A stretch of 64,000 nt of DNA from Candidatus Francisella endociliophora (lineage in GTDB: Bacteria; Pseudomonadota; Gammaproteobacteria; Francisellales; Francisellaceae). Numbering within the stretch: position 1 is the stretch's first letter; every line of letters starts with the position of its first letter. Both the position numbers and the translations under genes were made by a program. The stretch is from assembly GCF_000764555.1 (NCBI RefSeq), contig NZ_CP009574.1:62001-126000 (forward strand). Reading direction: 5' to 3'. The notes under the pieces were generated by a model, which saw only the letters and a list, made by a program, of their open reading frames with translations, was not told the DNA's origin and searched no databases. Positions 17,135 through 27,497 of this stretch are shown piece by piece.

Positions 17135-19855
17135 ATGTTACAAAAATTTATATCTAAATTAGATAACTTCTTAAATACTAAACAAATAATTCAAAATGAG
17201 CTTTTAAGATACGCTTATTCAACAGATGCTAGTTTATATAGGATGGTTCCCAAACTAGTATTGATAGTTAAAAATGAAAATGAAGTTATTGAAGTCATTA
17301 AGCTAGCAAGTCAATATGATATTAAACTTACATTCAGGACAGCTGGAACTAGTCTATCTGGTCAAGCTGTAACAGATGAAGTACTCGTTGTTTTGGGTGC
17401 TGATGCTTGGTTGAATTATAAAACCATTGATGATGGCAGAAAGATCAAGCTTGAACCAAGTATAATTGGAGCAGAAGCAAATAAATATCTTAAGATATAT
17501 GATCGTAAAATTGGACCAGATCCAGGATCTATTAATACTGCTAAAATAGGTGGTATTATCGCGAATAACTCAAGTGGCATGTGTTGTGGTACGGCAAAGA
17601 ATTCATATTCTACTTTAGATTCAATGAGGATTATTTTTGCTAATGGTAGTGTTTTAGATACATCTTGTAACATTAGTGTTGAGAGGTTTAAGCAAGATCA
17701 ACAAGAGTTTATTAATTCAATTATAGAAATTCGGCAGCAAATAGTTCAAAGTCAGGAATTAGTGGATTTTATTAGAAAGAAATTTTCAATAAAAAATACT
17801 AGTGGTTATAGTTTAAATGCTTTCTTGGATTTTGAAGATCCTATTGAAATTATTGAAAGGCTAATTATTGGGTCTGAAGGAACTCTTGGTTTTGTTAGTA
17901 GTGTTACTTTAAACACAGTTCCTGAATATAAGCACAAAGCCCTAAATCTTATTTATGGACAGCTTGATAAGCTTATAAGCTTAACTACTAAGCTGGCTCC
18001 TCTTAATCCATCATCTGTAGAGCTTTTAGATTATTTATCATTAAAGTCAGTTTCTGGAGTCGCTGAGCTACAACCATTTCTGGTTTCTTTAGATAATGAG
18101 AATATTGCTGCAATTATGGTAGAGCTTGCTGAGGAAGATGAACAAGCTTTAGAAGCCAAGTTAAATAAGGTAAATGCGTATATAAGTGAGTCAAATATAT
18201 CACACCAAGTAGGTTTTAGAAAAGGCGAAAGTGAAATACAAACTTTATGGAAAGCTAGAAACGGTGTGTTACCAACAGTAGCTGGGCAAAGACCAAATGG
18301 TAGTAGTGTTCTGATTGAAGATATTGCTGTAAATATTTTAGATTTACCTAGCTTGGTGGTAGATATTAAAAAGCTATTGAATAAATATAATTATACGAAT
18401 GCTGCTATTTTTGGTCATGTGCTTGCTGGGAATATACATTTTGTACTTACACCGGACTTTAATGATAAAAAGCAAGTTATTGAATATGATAGTTTTATGC
18501 ATGAGCTGACATCATTAGTTGCCGAGAAATATAATGGTTCTCTAAAAGCTGAGCATGGTAGTGGTAGAAATATTTCTCCATTTGCAATTGTTGAGTGGGG
18601 TGAAAAATGTTGGGGCATTATGTGGCAAATCAAAAAGCTATTTGATCCACAAAATATTTTAAATCCAGATGTAAAATTAACAAATGACAAAAATCTTCAT
18701 ACAAAAAATCTTAAAGAATTAAATAGTGTAGATAATCAAATAGATAAATGTATGGAATGTGGTTTTTGTGAACCAGTTTGCCCATCGAGAAATTTAAGCT
18801 TAACTCCAAGGCAAAGAAACACAGTTGCACGAAAAATAGATAAATTAGAAGGTCAGCAAAAACAGCAGTGGTTAAAAGATTATCAATATTATGGAATTGA
18901 AACTTGTGCAACTACAAGTCTCTGTAAGACTCGCTGTCCTGTTGATATTGATACAGGAGCTTTTATTTTAAGTAAAAAAGAACAGCAAAATAAACTAGTT
19001 AATCATGCTAGAGAAATAAATATAGCTAAGCAAAAAGTTAAATTAGGAAATTTTGCAGGCAATATTCTTGGCAAGAAAAATTTACATAATTTAACACAGA
19101 ATATTCATGGCAAATTTAAATCTATTCCAATATATTTAGAGACTATGCCAGAAGTTCAAAAGTCTAAATTTATCGACTCTCAAGTATCTGATAAAAAGAA
19201 GGTTTTACTTTTGCCATCTTGCCCAAATAGGATTTTTGCCGGCGATAAAACTTATGAAAAATATCCAAACCAATTAATTTTAGAAAAACTTGGTTTTGAA
19301 GTTAATTATCCAAATAATCTAAATAGACAATGTTGTGGGCAAATGTATCATTCACAAGCGAACAACGAACAGCTGCAGACATCACAAGAGCTACTAAAAA
19401 GCAGTATGGATTTTAGTGCTTATGATTATGTTGTAACTGATAACAGTTCTTGTGCAAATTTTGCAAAAGATCAAAATATTAAAATATCAAATATTAATAA
19501 TCTAATCTTGGATAATATTGATAGCTTAGGATTAACTAAGAAATTTAGTAAAGTTGCTTTGCATATTGATTGTTCTACAAGAAAACAAAATATTGATAGT
19601 AGATATATCCAAGCTATTAATAAATGCTGTAGTGAGGTTATCACTCCTGAGAGAATTTATTGTTGTGGTTTTGCTGGAGACAAGGGTTTTACGACACCTG
19701 AATTAAATGCAACTAGTTTGGACTCTTTAAGATCACAGATAGAAGGATGTGAAATTGGCGTTAGTTTTAATCGTAGCTGTCAGATAGGCTTATCCTATCA
19801 TAGCGATTTAAAATATATTTCTTTTACAGAATTATTATTAGAGTGTTTAGAGTAA
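17135..19855 (+). CDS. FAD- and Fe-S-binding 2-hydroxyacid dehydrogenase (Dld-II-like)
   Basis: A 906-residue fusion enzyme. Residues about 35-215 form a PCMH-type FAD domain (TFRTAGTSLSGQAVTDEVLVV, KIGGIIANNSSGMCCG). A GlcD-like FAD-oxidase C-terminal domain follows to about 530 (IFGHVLAGNIHF, KAEHGSGRN). Then comes a pair of Fe-S motifs, CMECGFCEPVCP and CATTSLCKTRCPVD, and a GlpC-like tail with two CCG-type motifs (RQCCGQMYHSQ, IYCCGFAGDKG). This plan fits the membrane-associated D-lactate dehydrogenase Dld-II of Shewanella and the related YdiJ D-2-hydroxyglutarate dehydrogenase. The exact hydroxyacid is inferred. It converges on adk. Confidence 0.85.
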   Translation: MLQKFISKLDNFLNTKQIIQNELLRYAYSTDASLYRMVPKLVLIVKNENEVIEVIKLASQYDIKLTFRTAGTSLSGQAVTDEVLVVLGADAWLNYKTIDDGRKIKLEPSIIGAEANKYLKIYDRKIGPDPGSINTAKIGGIIANNSSGMCCGTAKNSYSTLDSMRIIFANGSVLDTSCNISVERFKQDQQEFINSIIEIRQQIVQSQELVDFIRKKFSIKNTSGYSLNAFLDFEDPIEIIERLIIGSEGTLGFVSSVTLNTVPEYKHKALNLIYGQLDKLISLTTKLAPLNPSSVELLDYLSLKSVSGVAELQPFLVSLDNENIAAIMVELAEEDEQALEAKLNKVNAYISESNISHQVGFRKGESEIQTLWKARNGVLPTVAGQRPNGSSVLIEDIAVNILDLPSLVVDIKKLLNKYNYTNAAIFGHVLAGNIHFVLTPDFNDKKQVIEYDSFMHELTSLVAEKYNGSLKAEHGSGRNISPFAIVEWGEKCWGIMWQIKKLFDPQNILNPDVKLTNDKNLHTKNLKELNSVDNQIDKCMECGFCEPVCPSRNLSLTPRQRNTVARKIDKLEGQQKQQWLKDYQYYGIETCATTSLCKTRCPVDIDTGAFILSKKEQQNKLVNHAREINIAKQKVKLGNFAGNILGKKNLHNLTQNIHGKFKSIPIYLETMPEVQKSKFIDSQVSDKKKVLLLPSCPNRIFAGDKTYEKYPNQLILEKLGFEVNYPNNLNRQCCGQMYHSQANNEQLQTSQELLKSSMDFSAYDYVVTDNSSCANFAKDQNIKISNINNLILDNIDSLGLTKKFSKVALHIDCSTRKQNIDSRYIQAINKCCSEVITPERIYCCGFAGDKGFTTPELNATSLDSLRSQIEGCEIGVSFNRSCQIGLSYHSDLKYISFTELLLECLE

Positions 19856-19856
19856 A

Positions 19857-20507
19857 TTATTTAAATTCGTCAAAGATATCTTGAGATACTTTTTCAACAG
19901 CCTGATCGCCATTAACTTTTATATATTTTGGTGTTTTTGTATTCTTTGATGAGAAGTTTCTGTAGAAGTCAACAAGCTTAGAAGTCTGTTGGTGATATAC
20001 AGATAATCTTTCTTTGACTGTATCTTCATTGTCATCTGTACGAGTGATTAATGGTTCACCTGTCACATCATCTGTATCAACGACCTTGGGTGGATTAAAT
20101 TTAGTGTGATAAGTTCTACCTGAAGCAGGGTGGACTCTACGTCCAGTTATTCTTTCGATAAGAAGATTATCAGCAACATCGACTTCTACTATGTAGTCAA
20201 TATCAACCCCTAGTTTATCTAATTGTTCTGCCTGAACAATAGTTCTTGGTACACCATCTAATAGAAAGCCATTTTTACAGTCATCTTTGGATATTCTATC
20301 TTTAACAATTTCAATAATGAACTCATCAGAAACTAGCTGTCCAGCATCTAAAACTTTTTTTAGTTCTTTACCAATTTCTGAACCAGATTTGATAGTTTCT
20401 CTAATCATATCACCTGTAGATATATGGGCGATATTATATTTTTGTTCAATTATTTTTGCTTGAGTCCCTTTACCAGCTCCAGGAGCTCCAAGAAGTATTA
20501 TACGCAT
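19857..20507 (-). CDS. adk: Adenylate kinase
   Basis: Adenylate kinase balances ATP, ADP and AMP. The 216-residue long-form protein has the P-loop GAPGAGKGT at residues 7-15, the AMP-binding segment [35 protein letters not shown], and a LID domain beginning [16 protein letters not shown]. The LID lacks the zinc cysteines, as in other gammaproteobacteria. It is divergent from the pil operon with a 128-base gap that must hold both promoters. Confidence 0.96.
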   Translation of the reverse strand: MRIILLGAPGAGKGTQAKIIEQKYNIAHISTGDMIRETIKSGSEIGKELKKVLDAGQLVSDEFIIEIVKDRISKDDCKNGFLLDGVPRTIVQAEQLDKLGVDIDYIVEVDVADNLLIERITGRRVHPASGRTYHTKFNPPKVVDTDDVTGEPLITRTDDNEDTVKERLSVYHQQTSKLVDFYRNFSSKNTKTPKYIKVNGDQAVEKVSQDIFDEFK

Positions 20508-20635
20508 AACTTTGATAGCCTTAACTTTAAAATCTATTGTTTACTTAGTGTTGATTTAATTATAAAATAAATGAGGTTATATATCTAGAAATAGAATATC
20601 AAAATTTTTAGACTAAATAAGGCAAAAGAACTTTT

Positions 20636-21640
20636 ATGATATCGTTATTACTTGAAAAGAGACGTAAGCAAGCTCAAAAGACAGTTTTGGGGATTGAATA
20701 TGATAGATCTTCTCTTGCTGCTGTTAAGCTTAATAAAAGTCCAGAAGGATACTCTCTAGTTAGCTGTGATAGTGATGTTTTTCCAGAAGAAGCATATTTT
20801 GAGGGTGAGTTAACTTCAGATTATATTGGTACAGCTGTCTCAAATATTATAGCAGATAATAAAATAGGACGTTTTTTGAAGCTTGGTTTTACATGTTATA
20901 ACGATATTGATGTCACAAAAGATGAAATTGTGTGTGATAAAAAGGCTTTGGAAGTTATTGAAAAAGAAAGTGTTTTTGCTTATTTAACGGAGCATTTTTT
21001 TAAAAAAAAATATCCTGAGAATTATACCCAAATAGCATATGATTATTATGATAATATAGAGGAAAAGGGTGCTATAACAGTTTATCATGTATCAGATAGA
21101 GATAAGATTCAACAATTTCATAATATCTCAAGGAAGACAAAAAAAGCATTAGCTGTATGTACCTTAGATAAGTTAGCTATTACTAGCTTTGTAGAGGAAC
21201 TTTTTTTGACTGAACTTGCTAAAAATCCTGGTGATAGTGTTTTCCTGGGTCTTTATTCTGATAAGTTATCTATATATAGCTTTTCAAAAGATGGAGAGCT
21301 AAGAAATTATGAGTCTATAAAAATATTTGATCCCAATATGGCTGATGCTAACTATGTTGATGAAGTTATTCAATTATTGTTGAGATTTATGGATTTTATG
21401 TCTTTAGATTTTACTGGGGATGATTTTGATGATTTTGGTATACAAGAGAATATTGTATATATTTATGGACTTAAACAAAATTTTGAAAATATATTTGAAT
21501 CAATAACAGAATTATCACAAAAGAACTGCCAGAAATTGGATCCTTTTGTAAATATAAGTCACGATAATTATAATTATGATATTGATCAGCCCTATCGCTA
21601 TGTCTTACCTGTAGCAATTGCTATGAAGGAGGCATTGTAA
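20636..21640 (+). CDS. pilM: Type IV pilus assembly protein PilM
   Basis: A divergent PilM of 334 residues, the actin-like cytoplasmic protein that joins the PilN-PilO alignment complex to the pilus motor. Sequence support is modest (VLGIEYDRSSLAAVKL, an actin-fold phosphate-1-like strand, near residue 17) and the call rests largely on position: it is the first gene of a pilM-N-O-P-Q row. It ends 2 bases before pilN. It is the least conserved of the five compared with other gammaproteobacteria. Confidence 0.8.
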   Translation: MISLLLEKRRKQAQKTVLGIEYDRSSLAAVKLNKSPEGYSLVSCDSDVFPEEAYFEGELTSDYIGTAVSNIIADNKIGRFLKLGFTCYNDIDVTKDEIVCDKKALEVIEKESVFAYLTEHFFKKKYPENYTQIAYDYYDNIEEKGAITVYHVSDRDKIQQFHNISRKTKKALAVCTLDKLAITSFVEELFLTELAKNPGDSVFLGLYSDKLSIYSFSKDGELRNYESIKIFDPNMADANYVDEVIQLLLRFMDFMSLDFTGDDFDDFGIQENIVYIYGLKQNFENIFESITELSQKNCQKLDPFVNISHDNYNYDIDQPYRYVLPVAIAMKEAL

Positions 21641-21642
21641 TA

Positions 21643-22203
21643 ATGAAAGAGCTTAATTTTATTCGTGGTCGTTGGAGAAAACAGCAGTTAACCTACTTAG
21701 GGTTTGATTTTGTTTTTATAGCATTTATAGCTTTTGTATTGATGTTTGCTTTATCTACTATATTCTCTTGGTCTAGTGAGGAGGATATGCAGGTTGAATC
21801 ATATGTCCAGTCAAAGATTACAGAGTTAAATAAAAAAACATCTGAATATCAATCTGTCAAGAGCCAAAGAGATAAGCTTTTAGATATGTCTTCGGATTTA
21901 GCAAATATTAAAGCAAGTCAATATTATATTTTACTTGGTATAGAAAAAATTTCTCGAGCAGTAACTGATGAATTATATGTGACAAATATTAATTATGTGG
22001 CTAGCTCAGATGATGTTGTGCTTAGTGGAGAGGTGAAAGATTTAAAACTTCTATCTGTATTTATGAAAAACTTAGAGATTGAATTTAGGGTAAAAAAAGT
22101 TGAGCTTAAAAATTTAGGTTCTGAAAAAAATGGTCAGAGGAGTTTTTCTTTAGAATTTAAGTTTGGTGAAGATAATGCCTTTAAAGGGGAGAGTGTAGGA
22201 TGA
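21643..22203 (+). CDS. pilN: Type IV pilus assembly protein PilN
   Basis: A 186-residue bitopic inner-membrane protein. It starts MKELNFIRGRWRKQQ, which keeps the E-x-N-F/L-x-P/R-W pattern of the PilN tail that binds PilM, followed by one membrane helix (about residues 22-42), a coiled coil (VQSKITELNKKTSEYQSVKSQ) and a ferredoxin-like domain. Its TGA stop overlaps the ATG of pilO, so the two are probably translationally coupled, fitting their heterodimer. Confidence 0.85.
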   Translation: MKELNFIRGRWRKQQLTYLGFDFVFIAFIAFVLMFALSTIFSWSSEEDMQVESYVQSKITELNKKTSEYQSVKSQRDKLLDMSSDLANIKASQYYILLGIEKISRAVTDELYVTNINYVASSDDVVLSGEVKDLKLLSVFMKNLEIEFRVKKVELKNLGSEKNGQRSFSLEFKFGEDNAFKGESVG

Positions 22204-22796
22204 TAGACAAACTACAGAACCTTTTAAATAATAAATATATAAATAAGTTATTACACGCCCCAATAAAGATAAAGCTACCAATAATGATAGTAGTATTACT
22301 TATTTTTATGGTATTTTTTTATATAGTTCTTGTAAATCCTGTGCTTTCACAATCAGAGCAGGTTAAAACTCATATTGATTCTATGGAAGCCCAAATTCCT
22401 AGATTAGTTAAAAAACAAAAAGATTTAGCAGCTTTGAAGCAACAAGTTAAGCTTTTGGAACAACATAATGCCGAGGAAAGATTTAGCATTCCAGAACGTC
22501 ATTCTGTACCAATATTTTTATCTGCACTAAATGAAGCTATTAGTAGCTCAGAAGTTACTATTATTGACTTAGCTCCAGCAGGTGTTCAGAAAAATAAATA
22601 TCTTGATTTATATGCTTTAGACTTTAAAGCCAAGCTAACAGGAAATTTTTCTCAGCTTATTAAGCTATTTGTTGCTTTGATTGATATGAAAGATATTGCT
22701 GTAATTACAAATATTACTATTAAAAAAGAATCTGATGATAAGTTAGTAATAGAGCTTAATTTACAAACCTATTCTCGTCAAGGAGTGGGGGCTTAA
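22200..22796 (+). CDS. pilO: Type IV pilus assembly protein PilO
   Basis: A 198-residue inner-membrane protein with one membrane helix (about residues 27-47), a coiled coil with KTHIDSMEAQIPRLVKKQKDL, and a periplasmic ferredoxin-like domain. PERHSVPIFLSALNEAISSSEV is the typical PilO segment just after the coiled coil. It pairs with PilN and binds PilP, aligning the inner-membrane motor with the secretin. The gene overlaps pilN by 4 bases and is followed after 1 base by pilP. Confidence 0.86.
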   Translation: MIDKLQNLLNNKYINKLLHAPIKIKLPIMIVVLLIFMVFFYIVLVNPVLSQSEQVKTHIDSMEAQIPRLVKKQKDLAALKQQVKLLEQHNAEERFSIPERHSVPIFLSALNEAISSSEVTIIDLAPAGVQKNKYLDLYALDFKAKLTGNFSQLIKLFVALIDMKDIAVITNITIKKESDDKLVIELNLQTYSRQGVGA

Positions 22797-22797
22797 T

Positions 22798-23391
22798 ATG
22801 AGTATGATAAATAATGTATTTAGGCTCTTACTTTTAATTATTTTAATTAGTGTTTATAGTGTGTCTTTTGCTAGTTATGAATCAAGAACTAAAAAGATAG
22901 ATCAGCTTATCGAAACAAAGATGAAAACTATTAAAAGCTCTGAAAAGCTTGATATACCAGAGTACAAGGGTGATACTCTAACATTTGAAAGGCTTTCAAA
23001 AATACGTAATGTTTTTAATATTGATCATTTATTACCTTTTGAAAAAAGAAAACCTATAGTAAAATCTGAACCTGAGAAAAAAGTTGTAAAATTAAAGCCT
23101 ATTGTAGTGCCTAAAGAGTTGCAAATAATAATGAAACAAAAATCTACTAAGTTACAGCAGTATCCAATAAGTTCTTTTAAGTTTAAAGGCGTTGTTTATC
23201 AAAATGAGCAAAGGTGGGGAGTGGTAGAAAATTCTATGGAAAAGAATCCTCTATATCTAAAAGAAGGAATGCTAATAGGTCGTGATTATGGACAAGTTAG
23301 TGATATTACTAAAGAAGGTATTGTCGTTAATGAATGGAAAAAAAATACACAAAAGAGAGTCTGGGAAAAGATTCAAACTGTCATACATTAA
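22798..23391 (+). CDS. pilP: Type IV pilus assembly protein PilP
   Basis: A 197-residue periplasmic protein with an N-terminal hydrophobic export segment ending near SVSFAS. Most PilP proteins are lipoproteins, but I see no lipobox cysteine here, so this one may be a plain secreted or anchored form. The disordered Lys-rich middle is followed by the beta-sandwich domain (YPISSFKFKGVVYQ, RWGVVENSMEK, LYLKEGMLIGRDYGQVSDI) that contacts the PilQ secretin and PilNO. It is placed 6 bases before pilQ. Confidence 0.85.
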   Translation: MSMINNVFRLLLLIILISVYSVSFASYESRTKKIDQLIETKMKTIKSSEKLDIPEYKGDTLTFERLSKIRNVFNIDHLLPFEKRKPIVKSEPEKKVVKLKPIVVPKELQIIMKQKSTKLQQYPISSFKFKGVVYQNEQRWGVVENSMEKNPLYLKEGMLIGRDYGQVSDITKEGIVVNEWKKNTQKRVWEKIQTVIH

Positions 23392-23397
23392 GGTAAA

Positions 23398-25161
23398 ATG
23401 ATGTTTTTTGGAAAAAAGAAATTATTAACAATTTTAACAATTTTAGGTGGTGTATTAGGATGTGATGTATCATTAGCTGCTGATACAAAGGATCAGTCAC
23501 AGACAACTTCTTCTGAGCAGCCTCAAACTAAAATAGTTGGCAGAGAAGAAAATGAGAGAGTTAATAATGAAAAACATATCAAAGATTTAGAGTTTCATCG
23601 CAGTTTAAATGGTAGTGCAGTATTTGAAGTTTCTTTTGAAGAAAATATTAGTAGTTTCTCAGGTTATAAAACTAAACTTTCACAAGATGGTTACACTTTA
23701 ACGATTACTTTTGAAGATACAAGTATATCTGATAAGTGGGTTAGTAATATTGATACAAAAGTATTTAATACAATTATTGACTCTATTAAAGTACACAAAG
23801 AAGGTAGTAATGTCGTTTTTGTACTTCATTCATTAGATAGGATTTCTTTAAGTGATTTGAAAGAAGGTGATACATTTAAGTTCAAAATTGATAGACGTAA
23901 TAGTAGGGTAGAAGGTTTTAATATTAATGAACCTATTTCAATTTCTTTTAAAGATGCTCCAGTACAAACAGTGCTACAGGTATTATCTGAATTTGCAGGG
24001 CTAAACCTTGTTGTGAGTAGTAGTGTTCGAGGAAATATATCTATTGATCTAAAGAATGTTCCTTGGAATGAGGTGATGAATATTGTTTTGGTTAGTAAAG
24101 GTTTAGCAACTAAAAAAATGAGTAGTATCTTATATGTTGCTACAGCTGCAGAAATTGCAGCTCAAGAGCAACTTGAGTTACAAACTAAAAGATCATTAGA
24201 GAATAATGCTACGTTAGTAACAGAATTTATTCCTTTAAACTATACTACAGCACAAGCAGCTCAGACAGTTATAACATCAATGGCTAAGCAAAATGGTGGA
24301 ATTATGTCACCACGTGGAAGTATAACTTCTGATGCTCGTACTAATACTCTTATTGTTACAGATACTGAAGAAAAAATGCCTCGAATTAAGGAGGTAATAA
24401 ATGAAATTGATGTTCCTAATGATCAGGTCTTAATTGAATCAAGGATTGTCCAGGTTGAGAGAAATAGCGGTCTACAATTAGGCTTTAACTATGGGCTTAC
24501 AGGAAATGGTACTGATATAGGCCTTTCTACTTTTAGCAATCAGCAGAGCGGTGGCGGAGGTGATGATCCTAGCCCAGCACAGCAATTTATTGGTAGTACA
24601 GCTAAGCTTGGCTGGAGTATTTTTGGAGGTATGCAGCTAACTGTTGAAATACAAGCTTTGGAAAATGAATCACTAGCTAATCAGGTAGCATCTCCTCATA
24701 TTGTTGTTTCTAATAATGAAACGGCATTTATTAAGCAAGGTGAAGATGTTCCTTATAATCAGTCAACAGCATCAGGTGCAGCATCAATTGCATTCCAAGA
24801 AGCTGTATTAGAGTTACAGGTTACTCCACAAATAGCTCCTGATGGAAATATTGTAATGGATATAATTGTTACTAAAAACTCAGTTGGTACCTCTCCAGGT
24901 AAGACAGCCGAAGGTGCTGATTTGCCACCAACTATTTTAAAACGAGAAGTTACTACAAAAATTATGGCTCAAGATGGTGATACTGTCGTTATTGGTGGTA
25001 TCTATGAGAAAATTCAAAATGAGACTCGTACAAAGATTCCTTTGTTAGGAGATATACCGTATTTGGGCTATTTATTTAGTAGTACAAAAATTGAAGATAA
25101 AGATACGGAGCTTTTAATATTTATAACTCCTAAAATTATAGAGTCAAAAATACAAAGTTAA
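23398..25161 (+). CDS. pilQ: Type IV pilus secretin PilQ
   Basis: The outer-membrane secretin of the type IV pilus, 587 residues. A signal peptide ends near VSLAA (about residue 27). It has one AMIN domain (about 50-165) for peptidoglycan contact, an STN/N0 domain (ISISFKDAPVQTVLQVLSEFA, about 180-245), an N1 domain (EFIPLNYTTAQAAQTVI), and the secretin channel with VASPHIVVSNNETAFI, the KQGEDVPY gate region and the closing PLLGDIPYLGYLFSS. Two ATGs lie in a row at 23398 and 23401. F. tularensis also uses its type IV machinery for protein secretion and virulence, so this channel may serve more than pili. Confidence 0.95.
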   Translation: MMFFGKKKLLTILTILGGVLGCDVSLAADTKDQSQTTSSEQPQTKIVGREENERVNNEKHIKDLEFHRSLNGSAVFEVSFEENISSFSGYKTKLSQDGYTLTITFEDTSISDKWVSNIDTKVFNTIIDSIKVHKEGSNVVFVLHSLDRISLSDLKEGDTFKFKIDRRNSRVEGFNINEPISISFKDAPVQTVLQVLSEFAGLNLVVSSSVRGNISIDLKNVPWNEVMNIVLVSKGLATKKMSSILYVATAAEIAAQEQLELQTKRSLENNATLVTEFIPLNYTTAQAAQTVITSMAKQNGGIMSPRGSITSDARTNTLIVTDTEEKMPRIKEVINEIDVPNDQVLIESRIVQVERNSGLQLGFNYGLTGNGTDIGLSTFSNQQSGGGGDDPSPAQQFIGSTAKLGWSIFGGMQLTVEIQALENESLANQVASPHIVVSNNETAFIKQGEDVPYNQSTASGAASIAFQEAVLELQVTPQIAPDGNIVMDIIVTKNSVGTSPGKTAEGADLPPTILKREVTTKIMAQDGDTVVIGGIYEKIQNETRTKIPLLGDIPYLGYLFSSTKIEDKDTELLIFITPKIIESKIQS

Positions 25162-25285
25162 AAGCATATAATGCTTGCAAAATATTTAATATTTGGGTAT
25201 TGTATATAGCTATAATTTTTATATATAAGGGGTGATTAGTCCTACTATCACAGTGTGTAATTAAACTTATAATTTTGAGTCAAAA

Positions 25286-25816
25286 ATGATAAGAACAAAA
25301 AATATTTTCTTAATAGGTCCAGTAGGTGCTGGAAAATCCACAATAGGTAAACAGTTAGCAAAAGAGTTAAAGTTAGAGTTTATAGACTCAGATGATACCA
25401 TTGAAAAAAAATGTGGTGTTGACATTAACTGGATCTTTGATTTAGAAGGTGAAGAAGGCTTTAGAAATCGTGAAAGAGAAGTTATTGCAGAAATTTTATC
25501 TGAAAAGCAAAACATTGTATTGGCTACCGGTGGTGGGGCAATATTAGATCCAGATACAAGGTCATTATTATCTTCACGTGGTAAAGTTGTGTATTTAGAA
25601 GCAACTATTGAGCAGCAGTTAGAAAGAACAGCCAAAGATACAAAGAGGCCTTTACTTCGTGTTGATGATAAGAAACCTGTATTAGAACAATTAATGGCTG
25701 AAAGAGAGCCTCTTTATAGAAGTATTGCAGATGTTGTCGTTGAAACAAATGGTGCGACTGTTAAAAATATCGTTAACAAAATATCTACATTCTTAGTAGA
25801 AGAATCAATGCTGTGA
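25286..25816 (+). CDS. aroK: Shikimate kinase AroK
   Basis: AroK phosphorylates shikimate in aromatic amino-acid synthesis. The 176-residue protein has the P-loop GPVGAGKST at 11-19, FIDSDDTIE for shikimate and Mg binding, [11 protein letters not shown], the ATGGGAIL motif, and the lid segment KDTKRPLL. It follows pilQ, the conserved pilQ-aroK-aroB order of many gammaproteobacteria, with a 124-base gap that includes a short hairpin and may hold a promoter of its own. Its stop overlaps the GTG start of aroB. Confidence 0.95.
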   Translation: MIRTKNIFLIGPVGAGKSTIGKQLAKELKLEFIDSDDTIEKKCGVDINWIFDLEGEEGFRNREREVIAEILSEKQNIVLATGGGAILDPDTRSLLSSRGKVVYLEATIEQQLERTAKDTKRPLLRVDDKKPVLEQLMAEREPLYRSIADVVVETNGATVKNIVNKISTFLVEESML

Positions 25817-26889
25817 TTGATAAGCTACAAGTAAATCCTACAAATAGTCCTAGCTATGATATTTTAGTAGATTCAATTATAGATTTTTCTTATATTTATC
25901 AATATATATCTAATAAGCAAGTTTTAGTTGTCTCTAATACAACTGTTGCGGAACTATATCTTGATATGCTTTTAGCATCAATATCATCCAAAGCGAAAGT
26001 TGAGACTTGTATTTTAGATGATGGTGAACAGTATAAATCTCAACAAAGTTTAGATAATATTTTAGCAGTCTTATTAAATAGGAAGTTTACTCGTAGTTCA
26101 ACTGTGCTTATAGCCTTAGGTGGAGGAGTAATTGGTGATATTACGGGGTTTGCTGCTGCTATTTATCAGCGTGGAGTTGATTTTATACAAATTCCAACCA
26201 CTCTACTTTCTCAAGTAGACTCCTCTGTTGGTGGCAAGACAGCAATAAATCATCCTTTAGGTAAAAATATGATAGGTGCTTTCTATCAGCCAAGATTTGT
26301 CTATACTTCAGTAGACTTTTATAAAACACTTCCTTATAGAGAATATATCTCCGGCATGGCAGAAGTTGTTAAATATGCATTTATATCAAAAAAATTTTAT
26401 CACTGGTTAAAGCTAAAGAAGGATGATATTTTGGCAAAAGACCAAACTACCTTGATAGAAATGGTCAAAAAGAGCTGTCAAATTAAGGCTGATATAGTTG
26501 CAGAAGACGAAAAGGAAATAACGGGCGCTAGAGCGATACTTAATTTTGGTCATACGTTTGGTCATGCTATCGAAAAATGTCAAAAATATCTTGATCTAAA
26601 ACATGGTGAAGCAGTTGGAGTTGGTATGGCTCAGGCTATAGATTTTTCTTGTGATCTTGGGTTAGTAACTAAACAAGAAGCTAGAGATTTTAAAGATTTC
26701 ATTGTTAGTTTTGGTATTTCCACTAACTTTCCAGATAATATTACTAAAACTGAATTTTTAGATGCTATGTTAGTTGATAAGAAAAACTCCAATGGTGAGT
26801 TAAGATTTATTTTGATAAATGGTATAGGAAGTTTAAAATTACAAAAACAGTCTATGGATAAGCTAGAGTTATTTCTAGAGGATTATTAA
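25813..26889 (+). CDS. aroB: 3-dehydroquinate synthase AroB
   Basis: AroB makes 3-dehydroquinate from DAHP, the second step of the shikimate pathway, using NAD and a metal. The 358-residue protein shows the DDGEQYKS segment, [21 protein letters not shown] for NAD binding, [21 protein letters not shown] with the catalytic lysine, [11 protein letters not shown], and the metal histidines in [12 protein letters not shown] and [10 protein letters not shown]. Translation appears to begin with GTG at 25813, overlapping the aroK stop by 4 bases (GTGA), so the pair is coupled. Confidence 0.95.
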   Translation: MIDKLQVNPTNSPSYDILVDSIIDFSYIYQYISNKQVLVVSNTTVAELYLDMLLASISSKAKVETCILDDGEQYKSQQSLDNILAVLLNRKFTRSSTVLIALGGGVIGDITGFAAAIYQRGVDFIQIPTTLLSQVDSSVGGKTAINHPLGKNMIGAFYQPRFVYTSVDFYKTLPYREYISGMAEVVKYAFISKKFYHWLKLKKDDILAKDQTTLIEMVKKSCQIKADIVAEDEKEITGARAILNFGHTFGHAIEKCQKYLDLKHGEAVGVGMAQAIDFSCDLGLVTKQEARDFKDFIVSFGISTNFPDNITKTEFLDAMLVDKKNSNGELRFILINGIGSLKLQKQSMDKLELFLEDY

Positions 26890-26941
26890 GTTTTACTTTT
26901 TTTTATAAAAATAATAACAAACCATTATAATTTAAACATAG

Positions 26942-27034
26942 AAAAAGACGATCAAGTTCTTTAGAGCAGTTTTTTCAAGAAGTACAAATAAAAAAGTTTT
27001 TCTTATACTGGGAACTTTAGATAATAGAATGTAA
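26942..27034 (+). other. Possible transposase remnant (30 codons)
   Basis: This lies in the 224-base gap between aroB and the coiled-coil gene. A short frame without a start of its own reads KKTIKFFRAVFSRSTNKKVF followed by LILGTL and a stop. The NKKVFLIL core resembles the strand before the second catalytic Asp in IS630-type transposases, which are common in Francisella, but the Asp itself is missing. No terminal repeats were seen. The call is weak. Confidence 0.2.
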
Positions 27035-27113
27035 GCAAATATAACTATGACGGGTTGTTGAGATTTTTAATAATATATTTTTCTCAAATTATCTTTAAAA
27101 AAGCAGATATTAG

Positions 27114-27497
27114 TTAGCTTTTATTATCTATTAGATTTCTAGTGGCTTTTTTTAATTCTGTTCTGTAATAATCTAAATTTTTAGCAGACTCTTCTTTCAA
27201 ATCTTTGATCTGTTGGGTTAAAAAAGTTATTTGATTTTCAAGACCTTCTTTTAAATCAGAGATTCTTTGTTTAGACTGTTCTTGAACTAAGTCACAGTAC
27301 GATCTTGCATCTTTTGCTAGTCTTTCTGCTGTTTCACGACGAACACTTTCTTTAACAAGAGCTGAATATAGCTTTTTAATTTTGATTGTGTCATCTTTTT
27401 CATTAAGTAAGGTTGACCATTCTTCTGATATATTACTAAATAAGTCTAATTCATCGATTTCTTGTAGTATTTTGATAGCATTTTGACTAATTGCCAT
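27114..27497 (-). CDS. Hypothetical coiled-coil protein
   Basis: A 127-residue soluble protein I do not recognise. The first half is helical and acidic (ILQEIDELDLFSNISEEW) and the second half is a long charged helix with heptad character (KEGLENQITFLTQQIKDLKE). There is no signal peptide and no membrane segment, so it is probably cytoplasmic and forms dimers or binds a partner. Its reading frame has normal codon use for the window. It is divergent from sdhE with about 210 bases between. Confidence 0.6.
   Translation of the reverse strand: MAISQNAIKILQEIDELDLFSNISEEWSTLLNEKDDTIKIKKLYSALVKESVRRETAERLAKDARSYCDLVQEQSKQRISDLKEGLENQITFLTQQIKDLKEESAKNLDYYRTELKKATRNLIDNKS

Noticed and set aside
25162-25176. 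Short inverted repeat AAGCAT-ATA-ATGCTT after pilQ as a terminator
   Set aside because: The stem is only six A/T-rich pairs and no T-run follows; it may be a weak signal at best.
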